Shown piece by piece: positions 9,099 through 17,998 of a stretch of 64,000 nucleotides of DNA. Source of the DNA: Lacisediminihabitans profunda. GTDB taxonomy: Bacteria; Actinomycetota; Actinomycetes; Actinomycetales; Microbacteriaceae. The notes under the pieces were generated by a model that saw only the letters and a program-made list of their open reading frames with translations, searched no databases and was not told the DNA's origin. Each line of letters starts with the position of its first letter. Within the stretch, counting starts at the first letter, position 1. A program made the position numbers and the translations under genes. The stretch covers positions 143,507 through 207,506 of the forward strand of contig NZ_VRMG01000015.1 of the NCBI RefSeq assembly GCF_008040105.1, in the 5' to 3' direction.

Positions 9099-9527
9099 CT
9101 ACGCGACGAGCGTGACTCGGGTGACCTTCGCCGAGGCGAGCGAACCGCCGACGAACACCTCGAACTCCCCCGGCTCCAGGACCAGTTCGGGCAACGGGCC
9201 AACGGGCCGTCGCCCCAGAACCCGAGATCCTCCGCGCCCAGATCGAACTCGACCGTCACGGAATGGCCGGGCTCCAGGGTGACCCGCCGAAAGCCCCTCA
9301 GCCGGCGCACGGGTTGGGCGATGCTCGCCACCACGTCGTGGACGTACAACTGCACAACCTCGTCGCCGAGCACCGTGCCCGTGTTCGTCACCGATACCGA
9401 GACGCGGACTCCGCCCGCCGAAATGCTGAAATCCTGAGCTGTCCCCGACTATCACCCCATCGGTGAGTTCGACGATCTTCGGCGCGAAGTCTCCGACGAC
9501 CCTCTGGATGGCGGAGGGTTCGGTCAT
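9099..9527 (-). pseudogene. Chimeric remnant: carboxymuconolactone-decarboxylase start fused to beta-glucosidase (GH3) tail
   Basis: The first codons from the ATG at 9527 encode AIQRVVGDFAPKIVELTDGV, the normal start of a carboxymuconolactone decarboxylase-family protein. Within about 30 codons the reading switches to another frame encoding VTNTGTVLGDEVVQLYVHD and a fibronectin-III-like fold, the C-terminal domain of family 3 beta-glucosidases, ending in VLEPGEFEVFVGG. A further frame change lies near 9190-9210 beside a small direct repeat (acgggcca/acgggccg). This looks like a deletion that joined two genes and then decayed. Confidence 0.75.
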
Positions 9528-9539
9528 TGTGGGCTCCTT

Positions 9540-10988
9540 CTACATGGCGGGAACGGTCGCGGCAGCGTTGGATTGCCGTACTCGCGCGCGGGCCGAGCGT
9601 GCGGCTGGCGCGATGAGCGCCAGGGTGGCGGCCAGGGCAAGTGCGAGCAGGACGCTGCCGGCGGTGAGGGCTGCCGACACTTCGGTCGCAAGCCGTGCCT
9701 GAGCAGACGCGTGGTCGACAGCGGCTCCCGCAGCGGATGCGGTGGCCACAAGGATGCCGAGTCCGAGCGATGATCCGACCTGGTGGAAGGTGTTGACGAG
9801 CCCAGATGCGGCACCCGCGTCAGCAGGCGAGGTGCCGGCGATCCCGGCGGAGGTCATGGGTGCGAACGCGAGGCCCTGCCCACCGCCGATCAGCACCATG
9901 GGCAGGGCGACCCCGAGCAGGTAGCTGCTGTCGGGGTCGACGCGACTCAGCCAGATCATGCCGGCCAGGGTGAGAGCGACTCCCGCGACGAGCACCGGCA
10001 CGGCACCGGCGCGCCCGATGATCCGCGGGACCAGCATGGCGACGGCGAAGTTCACGATGGTCATCGGCAGGAACGCCAGCCCTGCCTGCAGCGCGGTGAA
10101 TCCGAGCACTCTCTGCAGGAACTGCGAGGTGAAGAAGAAGAATCCGATCATGGCCGCGAGGTAGAAGAAACGCGTGAGGAAAGCGCCGGTGCGCTCACGA
10201 CTCGCGAACAGCCTCAGCGGCACGATCGGCTGCACCGCACGCGATTCGACGATGACCAGGAGCACCAGGGCGACGACAGCGCCACCGAGGGCGATCAGCG
10301 TGGGGACCGACGTCCAGCCATTCTCCGAGCCGTTGAGCGTGGCGAACACCAGTCCCCCGACGCCCAGAGTGGAGAGGATCGCACCGGCGATGTCGAGCCT
10401 CCCGGGATGCGCCGGGATTCGCGGGAGGTACCGGGGAGCCAGGGCGATCATCGCGATGCCGATCGGAACGTTGACGAAGAACCCGGCACGCCAGGAGATC
10501 CACGACGCCAGAGCGCCGCCGATGACGAGGCCGAGGCTCGCCCCGATTCCCGCCATCGCCGCGTACCAGGCGACGGCCCGTGCTCGTTCCCGTCCTTCGA
10601 AGCTCGCCGTGAGCAACGAAAGGGCGGAAGGGGCCACGATCGCGGCGCCGATGCCCTGCACCGCGCGGGAGGCGATCAGCCATCCCGCCGATGGGGCGAG
10701 CGCGATGGACAGGGAGGCGGAGGCGAAGATGATCAGCCCGACGATGAACACGCGTTTGCGGCCGATCAGGTCGCCCGCCCGCGCGCCCAGCAGCAGCAAC
10801 CCTCCGAACACGAGGGTGTAGGCATCCTGCACCCAGGCCAGTTCGGTTGCTGACAGGTGCAGGTCCGCCTGAAGGCTGGGCAGCGCAGTGAAGATGACGG
10901 AGTTGTCGAGCAGGATCATGAAGTAGCTGACGAGAATGATCGCGAGGATCGCGCCCTTGTGCCGCACGGTTGTCCCGGGGGTGCTCAC
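9540..10988 (-). CDS. MFS transporter, DHA2 (14-TMS) drug:H+ antiporter type
   Basis: Membrane exporter of 482 residues with many hydrophobic helices. LLDNSVIFTALPSLQADL after the first helix and ELAWVQDAYTL are hallmarks of the DHA2 family, followed by GARAGDLIGRKRVF (motif A) and the VQGIGAAIVAPSALSLL stretch (motif C region). The GTG start overlaps the stop of the alcohol dehydrogenase gene (GTGA), so the two are co-transcribed. The substrate is unknown; export of a toxic alcohol or aldehyde is possible. Confidence 0.9.
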   Translation of the reverse strand: MSTPGTTVRHKGAILAIILVSYFMILLDNSVIFTALPSLQADLHLSATELAWVQDAYTLVFGGLLLLGARAGDLIGRKRVFIVGLIIFASASLSIALAPSAGWLIASRAVQGIGAAIVAPSALSLLTASFEGRERARAVAWYAAMAGIGASLGLVIGGALASWISWRAGFFVNVPIGIAMIALAPRYLPRIPAHPGRLDIAGAILSTLGVGGLVFATLNGSENGWTSVPTLIALGGAVVALVLLVIVESRAVQPIVPLRLFASRERTGAFLTRFFYLAAMIGFFFFTSQFLQRVLGFTALQAGLAFLPMTIVNFAVAMLVPRIIGRAGAVPVLVAGVALTLAGMIWLSRVDPDSSYLLGVALPMVLIGGGQGLAFAPMTSAGIAGTSPADAGAASGLVNTFHQVGSSLGLGILVATASAAGAAVDHASAQARLATEVSAALTAGSVLLALALAATLALIAPAARSARARVRQSNAAATVPAM

Positions 10989-12028
10989 GGGGTGACCATC
11001 ACCTTGAGCGCGGAGCGCTCGTCCATCGCCCGGTATCCGTCTGGGGTGTGTTCGAGGTCCACCGTCCGGTCGAACACCTCGCCGGGATTCACGGTGCCGT
11101 CGAGCACCGCGGGCAGTAGGTGCTCGATGTAGGCACGAACCGGCGCGGGGCCGCCGGTGAGGGTGACGTTCTTGCCGAACAAGCTGCCGAATCCGACCGG
11201 GGCACTCTCGTATTGCGGCACGCCGACCCGGCTGATGACTCCGCCCGGACGGACGACGCCGAGGGCCTGCTCATAGGCGGGCATGTGTCCGACCGCCTCG
11301 AGAACGGCGCGGGTGCCGTACCCGCCGGTCAGCTCTCGGACTCTCTCGATGCCCTCCTCACCGCGCTCGGCCACGACATCCGTGGCACCGAACTTGCGGC
11401 CGAGGTCCGTGCGGGACTGGTGACGGCCCATGAGGATGATCTGCTCGGCACCCAGCTGACTGGCCGAGAGCACGGCGAGCAGTCCGACGGCGCCATCGCC
11501 GATCACCGTGACGGTGCTGCCGTCGGTGATGCCGGCGCGGACCGCGGCGTGCCACCCCGTTCCGTAGACGTCCGAAAGGCTGAGGAGCGACGGATAGAGA
11601 TCGGGCGAGACGGGGCCGGGTACCTTCACGAGGGTGCCGTCAGCGAGCGGGACGCGAACGGCTTCGGCCTGCGCGCCCCCGACCTGCAGGCGCGGCATGT
11701 TCCAGAAACCGCCGTGCTCGCAGGAGGTCTGCAGTCCCTCGCGGCAGAACGGGCAGGTGCCGTCCGACCAGGCGAAAGGTGCGATGACGAAGTCGCCGAC
11801 CTTGAGGGTCGCGACGTCGGCGCCGGTCTCCTCGATCACCCCGATGAACTCGTGGCCGATGGTGGCGCCCTGGTCGGACGCAGGCATGGAGTGGTAGGGG
11901 TGCAGGTCGCTGCCGCAGATGCACGCGCGCGTCACCCGGACTATCGCGTCGGTGGGTCGGAGGATTCTCGGGTCCGGCGCATCCTCGACACGGATGTCTC
12001 CGGCTCCGTAAATGTAGGTGGCTCTCAC
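10985..12028 (-). CDS. Zinc-dependent alcohol dehydrogenase
   Basis: Medium-chain dehydrogenase of 347 residues. The catalytic zinc site is seen in CICGSDLHPYH and GHEFIGVIEETG; the structural zinc region is reduced around CPFCREGLQTSCEHGG. The Rossmann motif lies in VTVIGDGAVGLLAV. The GTG at 12028 is preceded by AAAGGAA at good spacing and begins RATYIYGAGDIRV, the usual family start. It is divergent from the XRE regulator at 12156 and shares its promoter region, and is followed by the MFS exporter. Confidence 0.9.
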   Translation of the reverse strand: MRATYIYGAGDIRVEDAPDPRILRPTDAIVRVTRACICGSDLHPYHSMPASDQGATIGHEFIGVIEETGADVATLKVGDFVIAPFAWSDGTCPFCREGLQTSCEHGGFWNMPRLQVGGAQAEAVRVPLADGTLVKVPGPVSPDLYPSLLSLSDVYGTGWHAAVRAGITDGSTVTVIGDGAVGLLAVLSASQLGAEQIILMGRHQSRTDLGRKFGATDVVAERGEEGIERVRELTGGYGTRAVLEAVGHMPAYEQALGVVRPGGVISRVGVPQYESAPVGFGSLFGKNVTLTGGPAPVRAYIEHLLPAVLDGTVNPGEVFDRTVDLEHTPDGYRAMDERSALKVMVTP

Positions 12029-12092
12029 GGGCGTTCCTTTCACTGATGTTCTCGAGTTCCATCCCATCCCTGATGCGCACACCGCGGGAGTG

Positions 12093-12116
12093 ACTGCCAT
12101 TACGTGTAATGCCAGT
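12093..12116. promoter_or_regulatory. Large near-perfect palindrome, probable operator of the XRE regulator
   Basis: ACTGCCATTAC and GTAATGCCAGT face each other across a two-base centre (10 of 11 positions complementary). The site lies in the 127-bp gap between divergent starts at 12028 (alcohol dehydrogenase, minus) and 12156 (regulator, plus), the expected place for an autoregulatory operator. Confidence 0.6.
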
Positions 12117-12155
12117 ACCTCCCACAGCGCGAGACGGCGGCCTAACGTCGTAGTC

Positions 12156-13049
12156 ATGACCAACCAGGACGACGTCAAGGAGTTCCTCTCCTCCAGACGA
12201 GCGAAGATCACCCCGGATCAAGCGGGTTTACCCGCCTATGGCGGCAATCGACGGGTGAAGGGTCTCCGCCGCGAAGAGGTCGCCATGCTCGCAGGAATGA
12301 GCGTGGACTATTACAACCGCCTCGAACGTGGGAACCTCCGTGGGGTGTCGGACGCCGTGCTCGGCTCCGTCGCCCGCGCGCTTCACCTCGACGAAGCGGA
12401 GACCTCACACCTCTTCGACCTCGCCCGAGCAGCGAGCGCGTCGCCGACGAAGCGACGCCGATCGAGTCCGCTCGGCGTGCGGCCCAGCGTTCAGCGGATG
12501 CTCGATGCCATGACCGAGGCCCCGGCCTGGGTGCGCAATGCTCGCCACGATTTCCTTGCGGCCAACCGTCTCGGGTTCGCGCTGTACAGCGAGATCTTCA
12601 CCGACCCCGTGCGGCCGGCCAACAACGCGAGGTTCGTCTTCCTCAACGAGCGCTCGAAAGCGTTCTTCCCGGACTGGGAACGCGCGGCAGACGACATCGT
12701 GGCCATGCTTCGATCCGAGGCGGGCGTGAACCCCTACGACCGGGACCTGTCCGACCTGATCGGCGAACTGTCGACCCGCAGCGAGACCTTCCGCACTCGC
12801 TGGGCGGCGCACAACGTGCGGTTCCATCGCACCGGGGTCAAACGGCTGCATCACCCGCAAGTCGGCGACCTCGAGCTCTCCTACGAAGCGATGGAACTGA
12901 GCTCAGACCCCGGCCTCACCTTCCTCGCCTACACGGCCGAACCGAACACGCCCTCGGCGGACGGCCTGCGCCTTCTCGCAAGCTGGGCCGCCACTCTCGA
13001 CGCCGTCGAAGCGCCGACGACCGACCCCGCCATCCCCCACAACAACTAG
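12156..13049 (+). CDS. Helix-turn-helix regulator with MmyB-like ligand domain
   Basis: A 297-residue regulator with an N-terminal XRE helix-turn-helix (RRVKGLRREEVAMLAGMSVD, then YYNRLERGN at about residues 30-60) and a C-terminal MmyB-type ligand-binding domain (PAWVRNARHDFLAANRLG, VRPANNARFVFL). The family binds hydrophobic ligands and often controls an adjacent dehydrogenase. The ATG at 12156 precedes the conserved KEFLSSRRAKITPDQAGL. The palindrome at 12093 lies upstream. The cupin, DUF2255 and aldo/keto reductase genes follow closely and may be in its operon. Confidence 0.88.
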   Translation: MTNQDDVKEFLSSRRAKITPDQAGLPAYGGNRRVKGLRREEVAMLAGMSVDYYNRLERGNLRGVSDAVLGSVARALHLDEAETSHLFDLARAASASPTKRRRSSPLGVRPSVQRMLDAMTEAPAWVRNARHDFLAANRLGFALYSEIFTDPVRPANNARFVFLNERSKAFFPDWERAADDIVAMLRSEAGVNPYDRDLSDLIGELSTRSETFRTRWAAHNVRFHRTGVKRLHHPQVGDLELSYEAMELSSDPGLTFLAYTAEPNTPSADGLRLLASWAATLDAVEAPTTDPAIPHNN

Positions 13050-13081
13050 ACAACCGCTCCCCACCTGAAGGAGAACTCCGC

Positions 13082-13480
13082 ATGGAGATCATCACCCTGC
13101 CCGCCACCTCCAAGGGCCCGGCAGCCATGTTCGCCGGCGACGTCTGGTTCGACGTCGTCGCCCCGCCGCAGGCCGACCCATCGCGCATGAAAGTCAACAT
13201 CGTGCACTTCTCCCCCGGGGCGCACACCGCCTGGCACTCACACGCTCTCGGGCAGACCCTGCACGTCACCGAGGGCGTCGGATACGTCCAGTCCCGCGGA
13301 GGAGAGGTCGTGAAGATCCTCCCCGGCCAGACCATCTATACCCCGCCGGGGGAAGAGCATTGGCACGGTGCGACACCCGACCATTTCATGTCTCACCTGG
13401 CGATGTGGGAGGGCATCCCCGAAGGCGGGGAGACCACCTGGGGTGCCCACCTCACCGACGACGAATACCCGTCAGCATGA
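13082..13480 (+). CDS. Cupin domain protein
   Basis: Small single-domain cupin (132 residues) with the metal-binding pattern in HFSPGAHTAWHSHALGQTLH and the second motif in PGEEHWHGATPDHFMSH. It starts 32 bases after the XRE gene behind a clear AAGGAGAA ribosome-binding site. Its stop overlaps the start of the DUF2255 gene (ATGA). The function is unknown; such cupins are often carboxymuconolactone decarboxylase-associated or quercetinase-like. Confidence 0.85.
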   Translation: MEIITLPATSKGPAAMFAGDVWFDVVAPPQADPSRMKVNIVHFSPGAHTAWHSHALGQTLHVTEGVGYVQSRGGEVVKILPGQTIYTPPGEEHWHGATPDHFMSHLAMWEGIPEGGETTWGAHLTDDEYPSA

Positions 13481-13842
13481 GCGGCTGGACAGCCGACGAA
13501 CTCTCCCGGATCGGTAAAGCGGGCGAACTACGCATCGCGGGACGCCGCGCCGACGGCACGCTCCGCACACTTGTCATCATCTGGCAGGTTCGAGTCGGCG
13601 ACGACATCTACGTGCGTTCTGTCAACGGACCGGGAGCCGCCTGGTACCGCGGCACCCAGGAACTCGGCGAAGGACACATCGAGTCCGGCGGTATTTCGAA
13701 GGACGTCACCTTCACCAGCGACGACTCGAAGGACGCGGAAATCGACGCCGCCTACCGAGCCAAATACGGAAACGGCAGCCCCGTCCGCGCCATCACCAGC
13801 GCGACCGCCACCAGCACCACCCTGCGCGTTGACCCGCGCTGA
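13477..13842 (+). CDS. DUF2255-family protein
   Basis: A 121-residue protein starting MSGWTADELSRIGKAGELRI, then VIIWQVRVGDDIYVRSVNGP and WYRGTQELGEGHIESGG. This pattern is that of DUF2255, small beta-barrel proteins of unknown role that often accompany aldo/keto reductases and flavin reductases. The start overlaps the cupin stop and is preferred over the longer open frame, which runs inside the cupin gene. It lies in the same operon as the reductase at 13871. Confidence 0.8.
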   Translation: MSGWTADELSRIGKAGELRIAGRRADGTLRTLVIIWQVRVGDDIYVRSVNGPGAAWYRGTQELGEGHIESGGISKDVTFTSDDSKDAEIDAAYRAKYGNGSPVRAITSATATSTTLRVDPR

Positions 13843-13870
13843 GTTGAGCGGCACTGAAAGGACAACCGAC

Positions 13871-14749
13871 ATGGACACCTTCACCCTCAATAACGGCATC
13901 CGGATTCCCCAGCTCGGGTTCGGCGTCTTCCAAACGCCGCCAGACGAGACCCGGGACGCCGTGGGCGCCGCACTCGCCGCCGGGTACCGGCACATCGACA
14001 CCGCGGCGGCGTACGGCAACGAACGCCAGGTCGGCGAAGCGATCGCGGAATCCGGCATCGACCGGGCCGAGGTGTTCATCGAGACGAAGGTGTGGATCAG
14101 CGACTACGGCTACGCCGAGACGCTGCACGCGTTCGACAAGAGCGCACGCAAACTCGGTGTCGAGCAGATCGACCTTCTGATTCTCCACCAGGTCCTCCCC
14201 AGCGAATTCGACAAGACCCGCGAGGCCTACCGTGCCCTCGAAACCCTCCTCGCCGAGGGAAAGGTCCGCGCGATCGGGGTGAGCAATTTCATGGTCGACC
14301 ACCTGGACCAGCTCATGGAGACCGCCACCGTCATCCCGGCCGTCAACCAGATCGAACTCCACCCCTACTTCCAGCAACCGAACGTGCAGGCCGCAGACGC
14401 CGAGCGCGGCATCCTCACCCAGGCATGGTCCCCGATCGGCGGAATCACCTTCTACCGGGACAGCGGCCACGGCAACACGCTCGACGACCCGACCATTGGT
14501 GAGATCGCAGCAAAGCACAAGAAGTCGCCGGCCCAAGTCATGCTCCGCTGGCACATCCAGGAAGGCCGCTCGGTCATCCCCAAGTCGACGAAGCCGGCAC
14601 GCATCGCCGAGAACATCGACGTGTTCGACTTCGAACTGTCTCCGGAGGAACGTTCCGCGATAGACGCCTTAGACACCGGACACCGAGGCGGCCCCGAGCC
14701 CGAGGCGATAACGCTCGAAGCCTTCGGCCGCTCGATTCCCGAGGACTGA
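13871..14749 (+). CDS. Aldo/keto reductase
   Basis: NADPH-dependent reductase of 292 residues with the family motifs GYRHIDTAAAYGNERQVGEA (catalytic Asp and Tyr), AIGVSNFMVDHL, VNQIELHPYF and VIPKSTKPARIAENIDVFDF. It resembles 2,5-diketo-D-gluconate reductase and related aldehyde reductases. The ATG at 13871 follows AAAGGACAA. Last gene of the XRE-cupin-DUF2255 run; the physiological substrate is unknown. Confidence 0.9.
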   Translation: MDTFTLNNGIRIPQLGFGVFQTPPDETRDAVGAALAAGYRHIDTAAAYGNERQVGEAIAESGIDRAEVFIETKVWISDYGYAETLHAFDKSARKLGVEQIDLLILHQVLPSEFDKTREAYRALETLLAEGKVRAIGVSNFMVDHLDQLMETATVIPAVNQIELHPYFQQPNVQAADAERGILTQAWSPIGGITFYRDSGHGNTLDDPTIGEIAAKHKKSPAQVMLRWHIQEGRSVIPKSTKPARIAENIDVFDFELSPEERSAIDALDTGHRGGPEPEAITLEAFGRSIPED

Positions 14750-14847
14750 ACCCGCTTCGCGGCCGGCACTTCCCGGCGGAGCCCTGCTGCCGCAACTTCC
14801 CGTTCAGCGCAACCGACCTTTGACGACGGGCCTCGATCGGAGCCGGT

Positions 14848-15115
14848 CTAGTACCCGAGCGCGAGCTTGGCTTCGGAGTGCTGCCTCGCGATCTGCGGCG
14901 CGAGTTGCATCGCCGGAAGTTCGGCTAATTCACTGGGCCACTCCGGGAATGCGCCCAGGGCAGCCGCAGCGGCCTGCATTCCTGCGCCTCGTCTGACGTA
15001 CCCATCGATAGCAGGCACACCCACTGGCATGTCGACCATCTCGCGCAGGACAGTCTGGACTGCGACGTTCTGGGCGGCGCCTCCGATGAGGAGCACCCGT
15101 CGAACCTCGACCTCG
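14848..15115 (-). pseudogene. Remnant of a xylulokinase (FGGY kinase), C-terminal end only
   Basis: Reading down from about 15115 gives RRVLLIGGAAQNVAVQTVLR, then VDMPVGVPAIDGYVRRGAGMQAAAAALG, a close match to the last 80 residues of bacterial xylulokinases, including the ATP-binding GGAAQN turn. The remaining 400 or so residues are absent. The rest of the 14750-15216 gap shows no other gene, so a deletion probably ended near 15120. Confidence 0.7.
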
Positions 15116-15216
15116 CATCACCTCGCCGAGCGCTGGCTGTAGCAGCCATCGACGGCCGTCGGTCCTTTCGAGACTCCTCCGGTTGTGGCGGCAATCAGCA
15201 TCTGTAGCGTAGGGGC

Positions 15217-15894
15217 ATGGACCTTCAGCTTCGCGATCGTGTCGTCCTCGTTGTCGGGGGAACTGGATTCATTGGCTCTGCGATCGTTAGTCGCGCACGT
15301 GAGGAGGGCGCGACTGTGGTCGTCGCTTCGCGCCATGGTACTGAGGGAATCATGATGGATGCTCGGGACGAGAAATCTGTTGCAGCAGCTGTCGAACGAA
15401 CGCTCAAGGACTACGGCCGCTTGGACGCGGCAGTAATCACTGCCGCGCCGAGCGCCCAGACATTGGATCCCACGCGTAACGGCGATCCTGCCCAAGTCGC
15501 TGAAGCATTTGATGCCAAAGCGATGGCGTTCCTTCGAGTAGCAAAGGCCGTCGTGCCGGTGATGCGCAAGGCAAACTACGGTCGCATCGTGGGCATCAGC
15601 GGGCAAAATGCCTTCGTTACTGGAAATATCGCCGGATCAGTCCGGAACGCCGCGCTGATCATTGCCGCAAAGAACCTGGCAGATGAACTAGCGGAGACTG
15701 GCATCGATGTGATGACCGTCAACCCGGGAACAGTTGCGGAAGACCCATCTGCGTTAGTTGAGAATGGCAAAGGTGGCGAGTCGTCACCGACGCAGATCGC
15801 CGACCTTGTTGCGTTTCTCATTTCCCCAATTGCGTCTATGTCGGGTGAATCGATCGCAGTGGGACACAGAGTGCGTGGCTTCATTAGCCTCTAA
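15217..15894 (+). CDS. SDR-family oxidoreductase
   Basis: A 225-residue short-chain dehydrogenase with VVLVVGGTGFIGSAIVSRA as cofactor motif. The active site is atypical: SGQNAFVTGNIAGSVRNAALIIAAKN stands where most members have S...YxxSK, and no tyrosine occupies the expected place, so classical catalysis is doubtful. Base composition is visibly less GC-rich than the flanking pca DNA, consistent with separate acquisition. It sits alone on the plus strand at the left end of the catabolic island. Confidence 0.75.
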   Translation: MDLQLRDRVVLVVGGTGFIGSAIVSRAREEGATVVVASRHGTEGIMMDARDEKSVAAAVERTLKDYGRLDAAVITAAPSAQTLDPTRNGDPAQVAEAFDAKAMAFLRVAKAVVPVMRKANYGRIVGISGQNAFVTGNIAGSVRNAALIIAAKNLADELAETGIDVMTVNPGTVAEDPSALVENGKGGESSPTQIADLVAFLISPIASMSGESIAVGHRVRGFISL

Positions 15895-15995
15895 GAGGCT
15901 CCCGCATCGGCTAGCGAACTCATCAGGGCCGTCACAATGCACACCCCTGAGACGCTAATTAGCGAACGACCGCCCGAGATTGCGGACCGTGTCGC

Positions 15996-16805
15996 TCAAG
16001 CCCCGAGAGCCTCGCGAAGCAGCCTCTTGGTGCTGACCATTGCCTCGTCCGCCACGATCGCAAGCGGAAGCGTTTCGAGCGCGTTGGAGATTGGTTCGAG
16101 CGAGAACGGAAGGGGTGATGCCGCCGCGGCGTGCAGCGCGCGGAGGAATCCGAGCGAATCCAGAGTCCCACGCCCCGGATACGTGCGCTGATAGCGCGCC
16201 TCTTCCTTGTGATTCGATCCGCGATCGACTACATCGGAAAGCTGCACGACCGCGACTCGGCTCAAGGCCTCAGCGGTGAGCGCATCGAACGATGTGCCGG
16301 CTCGGAAGAAGTGCAGGATATCAAGCACGATCGAAGCATTTGGTGCTCCTACTGAATGTACGAGGTCGAGTGAAGCGGCGAAGCTGGGAATCGCGTTGTA
16401 TGGCATGAACTCGAACGCGATCGGCAGGTGCGGGAGCCGCTCGCATACGCTGGCGAAGGTATCCCGGACCATTGAGTGCTCTACGTTCCACGCGGCGACG
16501 TGGACTCGGTCGGGTTCGAGGGCGAGCGCCAGGTCCTCGACAAGGGAATTGATGTGCCGCACGTGGCTGTCGTCGCCGAGCCGGATGAGCTCGAGCTCCC
16601 CGATGCTCAGTCCCGCATCCGAGAGACGGAGCCGGAGCTCGTCGAGCGAGATCCCGCGCTCGAGCGCGGCGACACACTGCCCGACTGTAACCCCAATGCG
16701 GTCAAAGCCCGCCGCCCTGGCCGCACTGACGACGTTCGGAAAGCTGCGGTCACGGAACGTAATGGCGCCAAGCGTGAGGGAGCCAACGAGGTCAAAAACG
16801 GTCAT
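15996..16805 (-). CDS. Sugar-phosphate isomerase/epimerase-like TIM-barrel protein
   Basis: A 269-residue AP-endonuclease-2-type TIM barrel. Metal ligands can be assigned by pattern: Glu in AFEFMPYNAIPS, Asp and His in SIVLDILHFFRAG, the VVQLSDVV strand, and the final Glu in FSLEPIS; YPGRGTLDS matches the substrate loop. Relatives include IolE (inosose dehydratase), hydroxypyruvate isomerase and 3-dehydroshikimate dehydratase. The ATG at 16805 precedes the first strand; the longer frame to 16952 would cover the operator. It diverges from the maleylacetate reductase operon. I infer a dehydratase or isomerase role on a cyclic polyol; the exact reaction is open. Confidence 0.8.
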   Translation of the reverse strand: MTVFDLVGSLTLGAITFRDRSFPNVVSAARAAGFDRIGVTVGQCVAALERGISLDELRLRLSDAGLSIGELELIRLGDDSHVRHINSLVEDLALALEPDRVHVAAWNVEHSMVRDTFASVCERLPHLPIAFEFMPYNAIPSFAASLDLVHSVGAPNASIVLDILHFFRAGTSFDALTAEALSRVAVVQLSDVVDRGSNHKEEARYQRTYPGRGTLDSLGFLRALHAAAASPLPFSLEPISNALETLPLAIVADEAMVSTKRLLREALGA

Positions 16806-16845
16806 GGGGCTACTCTGGCTAGTCGCTCGTCCGCGCACCCACCGA

Positions 16846-16864
16846 GTTCTCGCCGGGCGAGAAC
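16846..16864. promoter_or_regulatory. Island operator, copy 1 (perfect palindrome)
   Basis: GTTCTCGCCGGGCGAGAAC: nine-base arms fully complementary around a central G. It lies 41 bp from the TIM-barrel start (16805, minus) and 57 bp from the maleylacetate reductase start (16922, plus). It is the best match to the 19-bp palindrome found nine times between 16.8 and 33.8 kb. Confidence 0.7.
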
Positions 16865-16921
16865 AGCGGCGGCGTCGATAACAGTCCGGTGCGCAGACTA
16901 GGGGCTGGGAGAGGAACTGAC

Positions 16922-17998
16922 ATGGAACGGTTCGCACACAACACGCTTGCACAGCGCGTCGTCGTCGGGACGGGAACGATTGTCGGCGATCTCCTCGATG
17001 AAGTGGCCCGACTGTCTCTCGGTAGGGTGCTGCTGATCGGCGAGAACCGCCCGGACGGGCCGGCCGCCGAGATCGATGCGGCTCTGCATCCGGTCGCGTG
17101 GCTCACGTCCATCGAGCAGCACGTACCCGCGGACCTCGCCACGCGAGCCCGCGAGACGGCGACCGAGTCGGCCGCCGATGGAATCGTCGCGGTCGGCGGA
17201 GGGTCATCCATCGGGCTCGCCAAGATCATTGCTCTGTCTCACGGCATCCCAATCATCGCGGTGCCGACCACCTTCGCCGGCTCCGAGGCTACGGATGTCT
17301 GGGGCATCACTGAGGACGGCCACAAAAAGACGGGGCACGATCTTCGCGTGCTCCCCCGCACCGTCGTGTACGACACCACACTCACCGCGACTCTGCCCGC
17401 GTTCATGATCGCGGCCTCGGGGATGAACTCGGTCGCGCATGCGATCGACACTCTGTGGGCACCGTCCGCCGATCCGATCAACGGTGCTCTCGCCCTCGAA
17501 GCGCTCCGAGCGCTCAACACCGGACTCCGCGCAATTGTTGCGGGCGACGCCGCTGACGCGGATCGCATGGAGGCCACGACGGGCACGTATCTTGCGGGTG
17601 CCGCGTTCGCCTCCGCCGGCTCCGGACTTCACCACAAGATCTGCCACGTGCTTGGCGGCACCTTCGGTTACCCCCACGCTCCCACCCACGCAGTTGTGCT
17701 GCCCTACGTGCTGGCGCTCAATGGTCCACTCGTGCCCGACACGACGCGTCGGATCGCCGACGTGCTCGGCACGGGCACCGCTCTCGGCGGCCTGATCGCG
17801 CTCGGCGCGGCACTGGACGCCCCCCGCGCGCTGCGCGACATCGGACCCGTCTTCGATCACGCGGCGGCAGCGGACATTATCCTCGGCGAAGCTCCGCCCT
17901 CGAACCCGCGTCGACTGACGCGCGACCTGCTCATCGAACTCCTCGATCTCGCGTGGCAGGGCGGCGACGCGGAAGAACTCGAAAGGAACGCACGATGA
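16922..17998 (+). CDS. Maleylacetate reductase
   Basis: Reduces maleylacetate to 3-oxoadipate with NAD(P)H in the hydroxyquinol pathway. It is a 358-residue iron-type alcohol dehydrogenase-fold protein with [25 protein letters not shown] and [20 protein letters not shown], the histidine-rich segment of this subfamily. The ATG at 16922 follows GAGAGGAAC. The stop overlaps the ring-cleavage dioxygenase start (ATGA), so the two consecutive-step enzymes are translationally coupled. Its product feeds PcaIJ and PcaF encoded at the left of the window. Confidence 0.92.
   Translation: MERFAHNTLAQRVVVGTGTIVGDLLDEVARLSLGRVLLIGENRPDGPAAEIDAALHPVAWLTSIEQHVPADLATRARETATESAADGIVAVGGGSSIGLAKIIALSHGIPIIAVPTTFAGSEATDVWGITEDGHKKTGHDLRVLPRTVVYDTTLTATLPAFMIAASGMNSVAHAIDTLWAPSADPINGALALEALRALNTGLRAIVAGDAADADRMEATTGTYLAGAAFASAGSGLHHKICHVLGGTFGYPHAPTHAVVLPYVLALNGPLVPDTTRRIADVLGTGTALGGLIALGAALDAPRALRDIGPVFDHAAAADIILGEAPPSNPRRLTRDLLIELLDLAWQGGDAEELERNAR

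Noticed and set aside
8288..9391. A 367-residue SDR with a 100-residue N-terminal extension
   Set aside because: The extension reads the decayed beta-glucosidase tail; normal SDR homology begins at the ATG at 9073.
15105..15145. A further island-operator copy before the SDR at 15217 (CTCGCCGAGCG region)
   Set aside because: Only the central six to eight bases agree and the outer arms do not pair.
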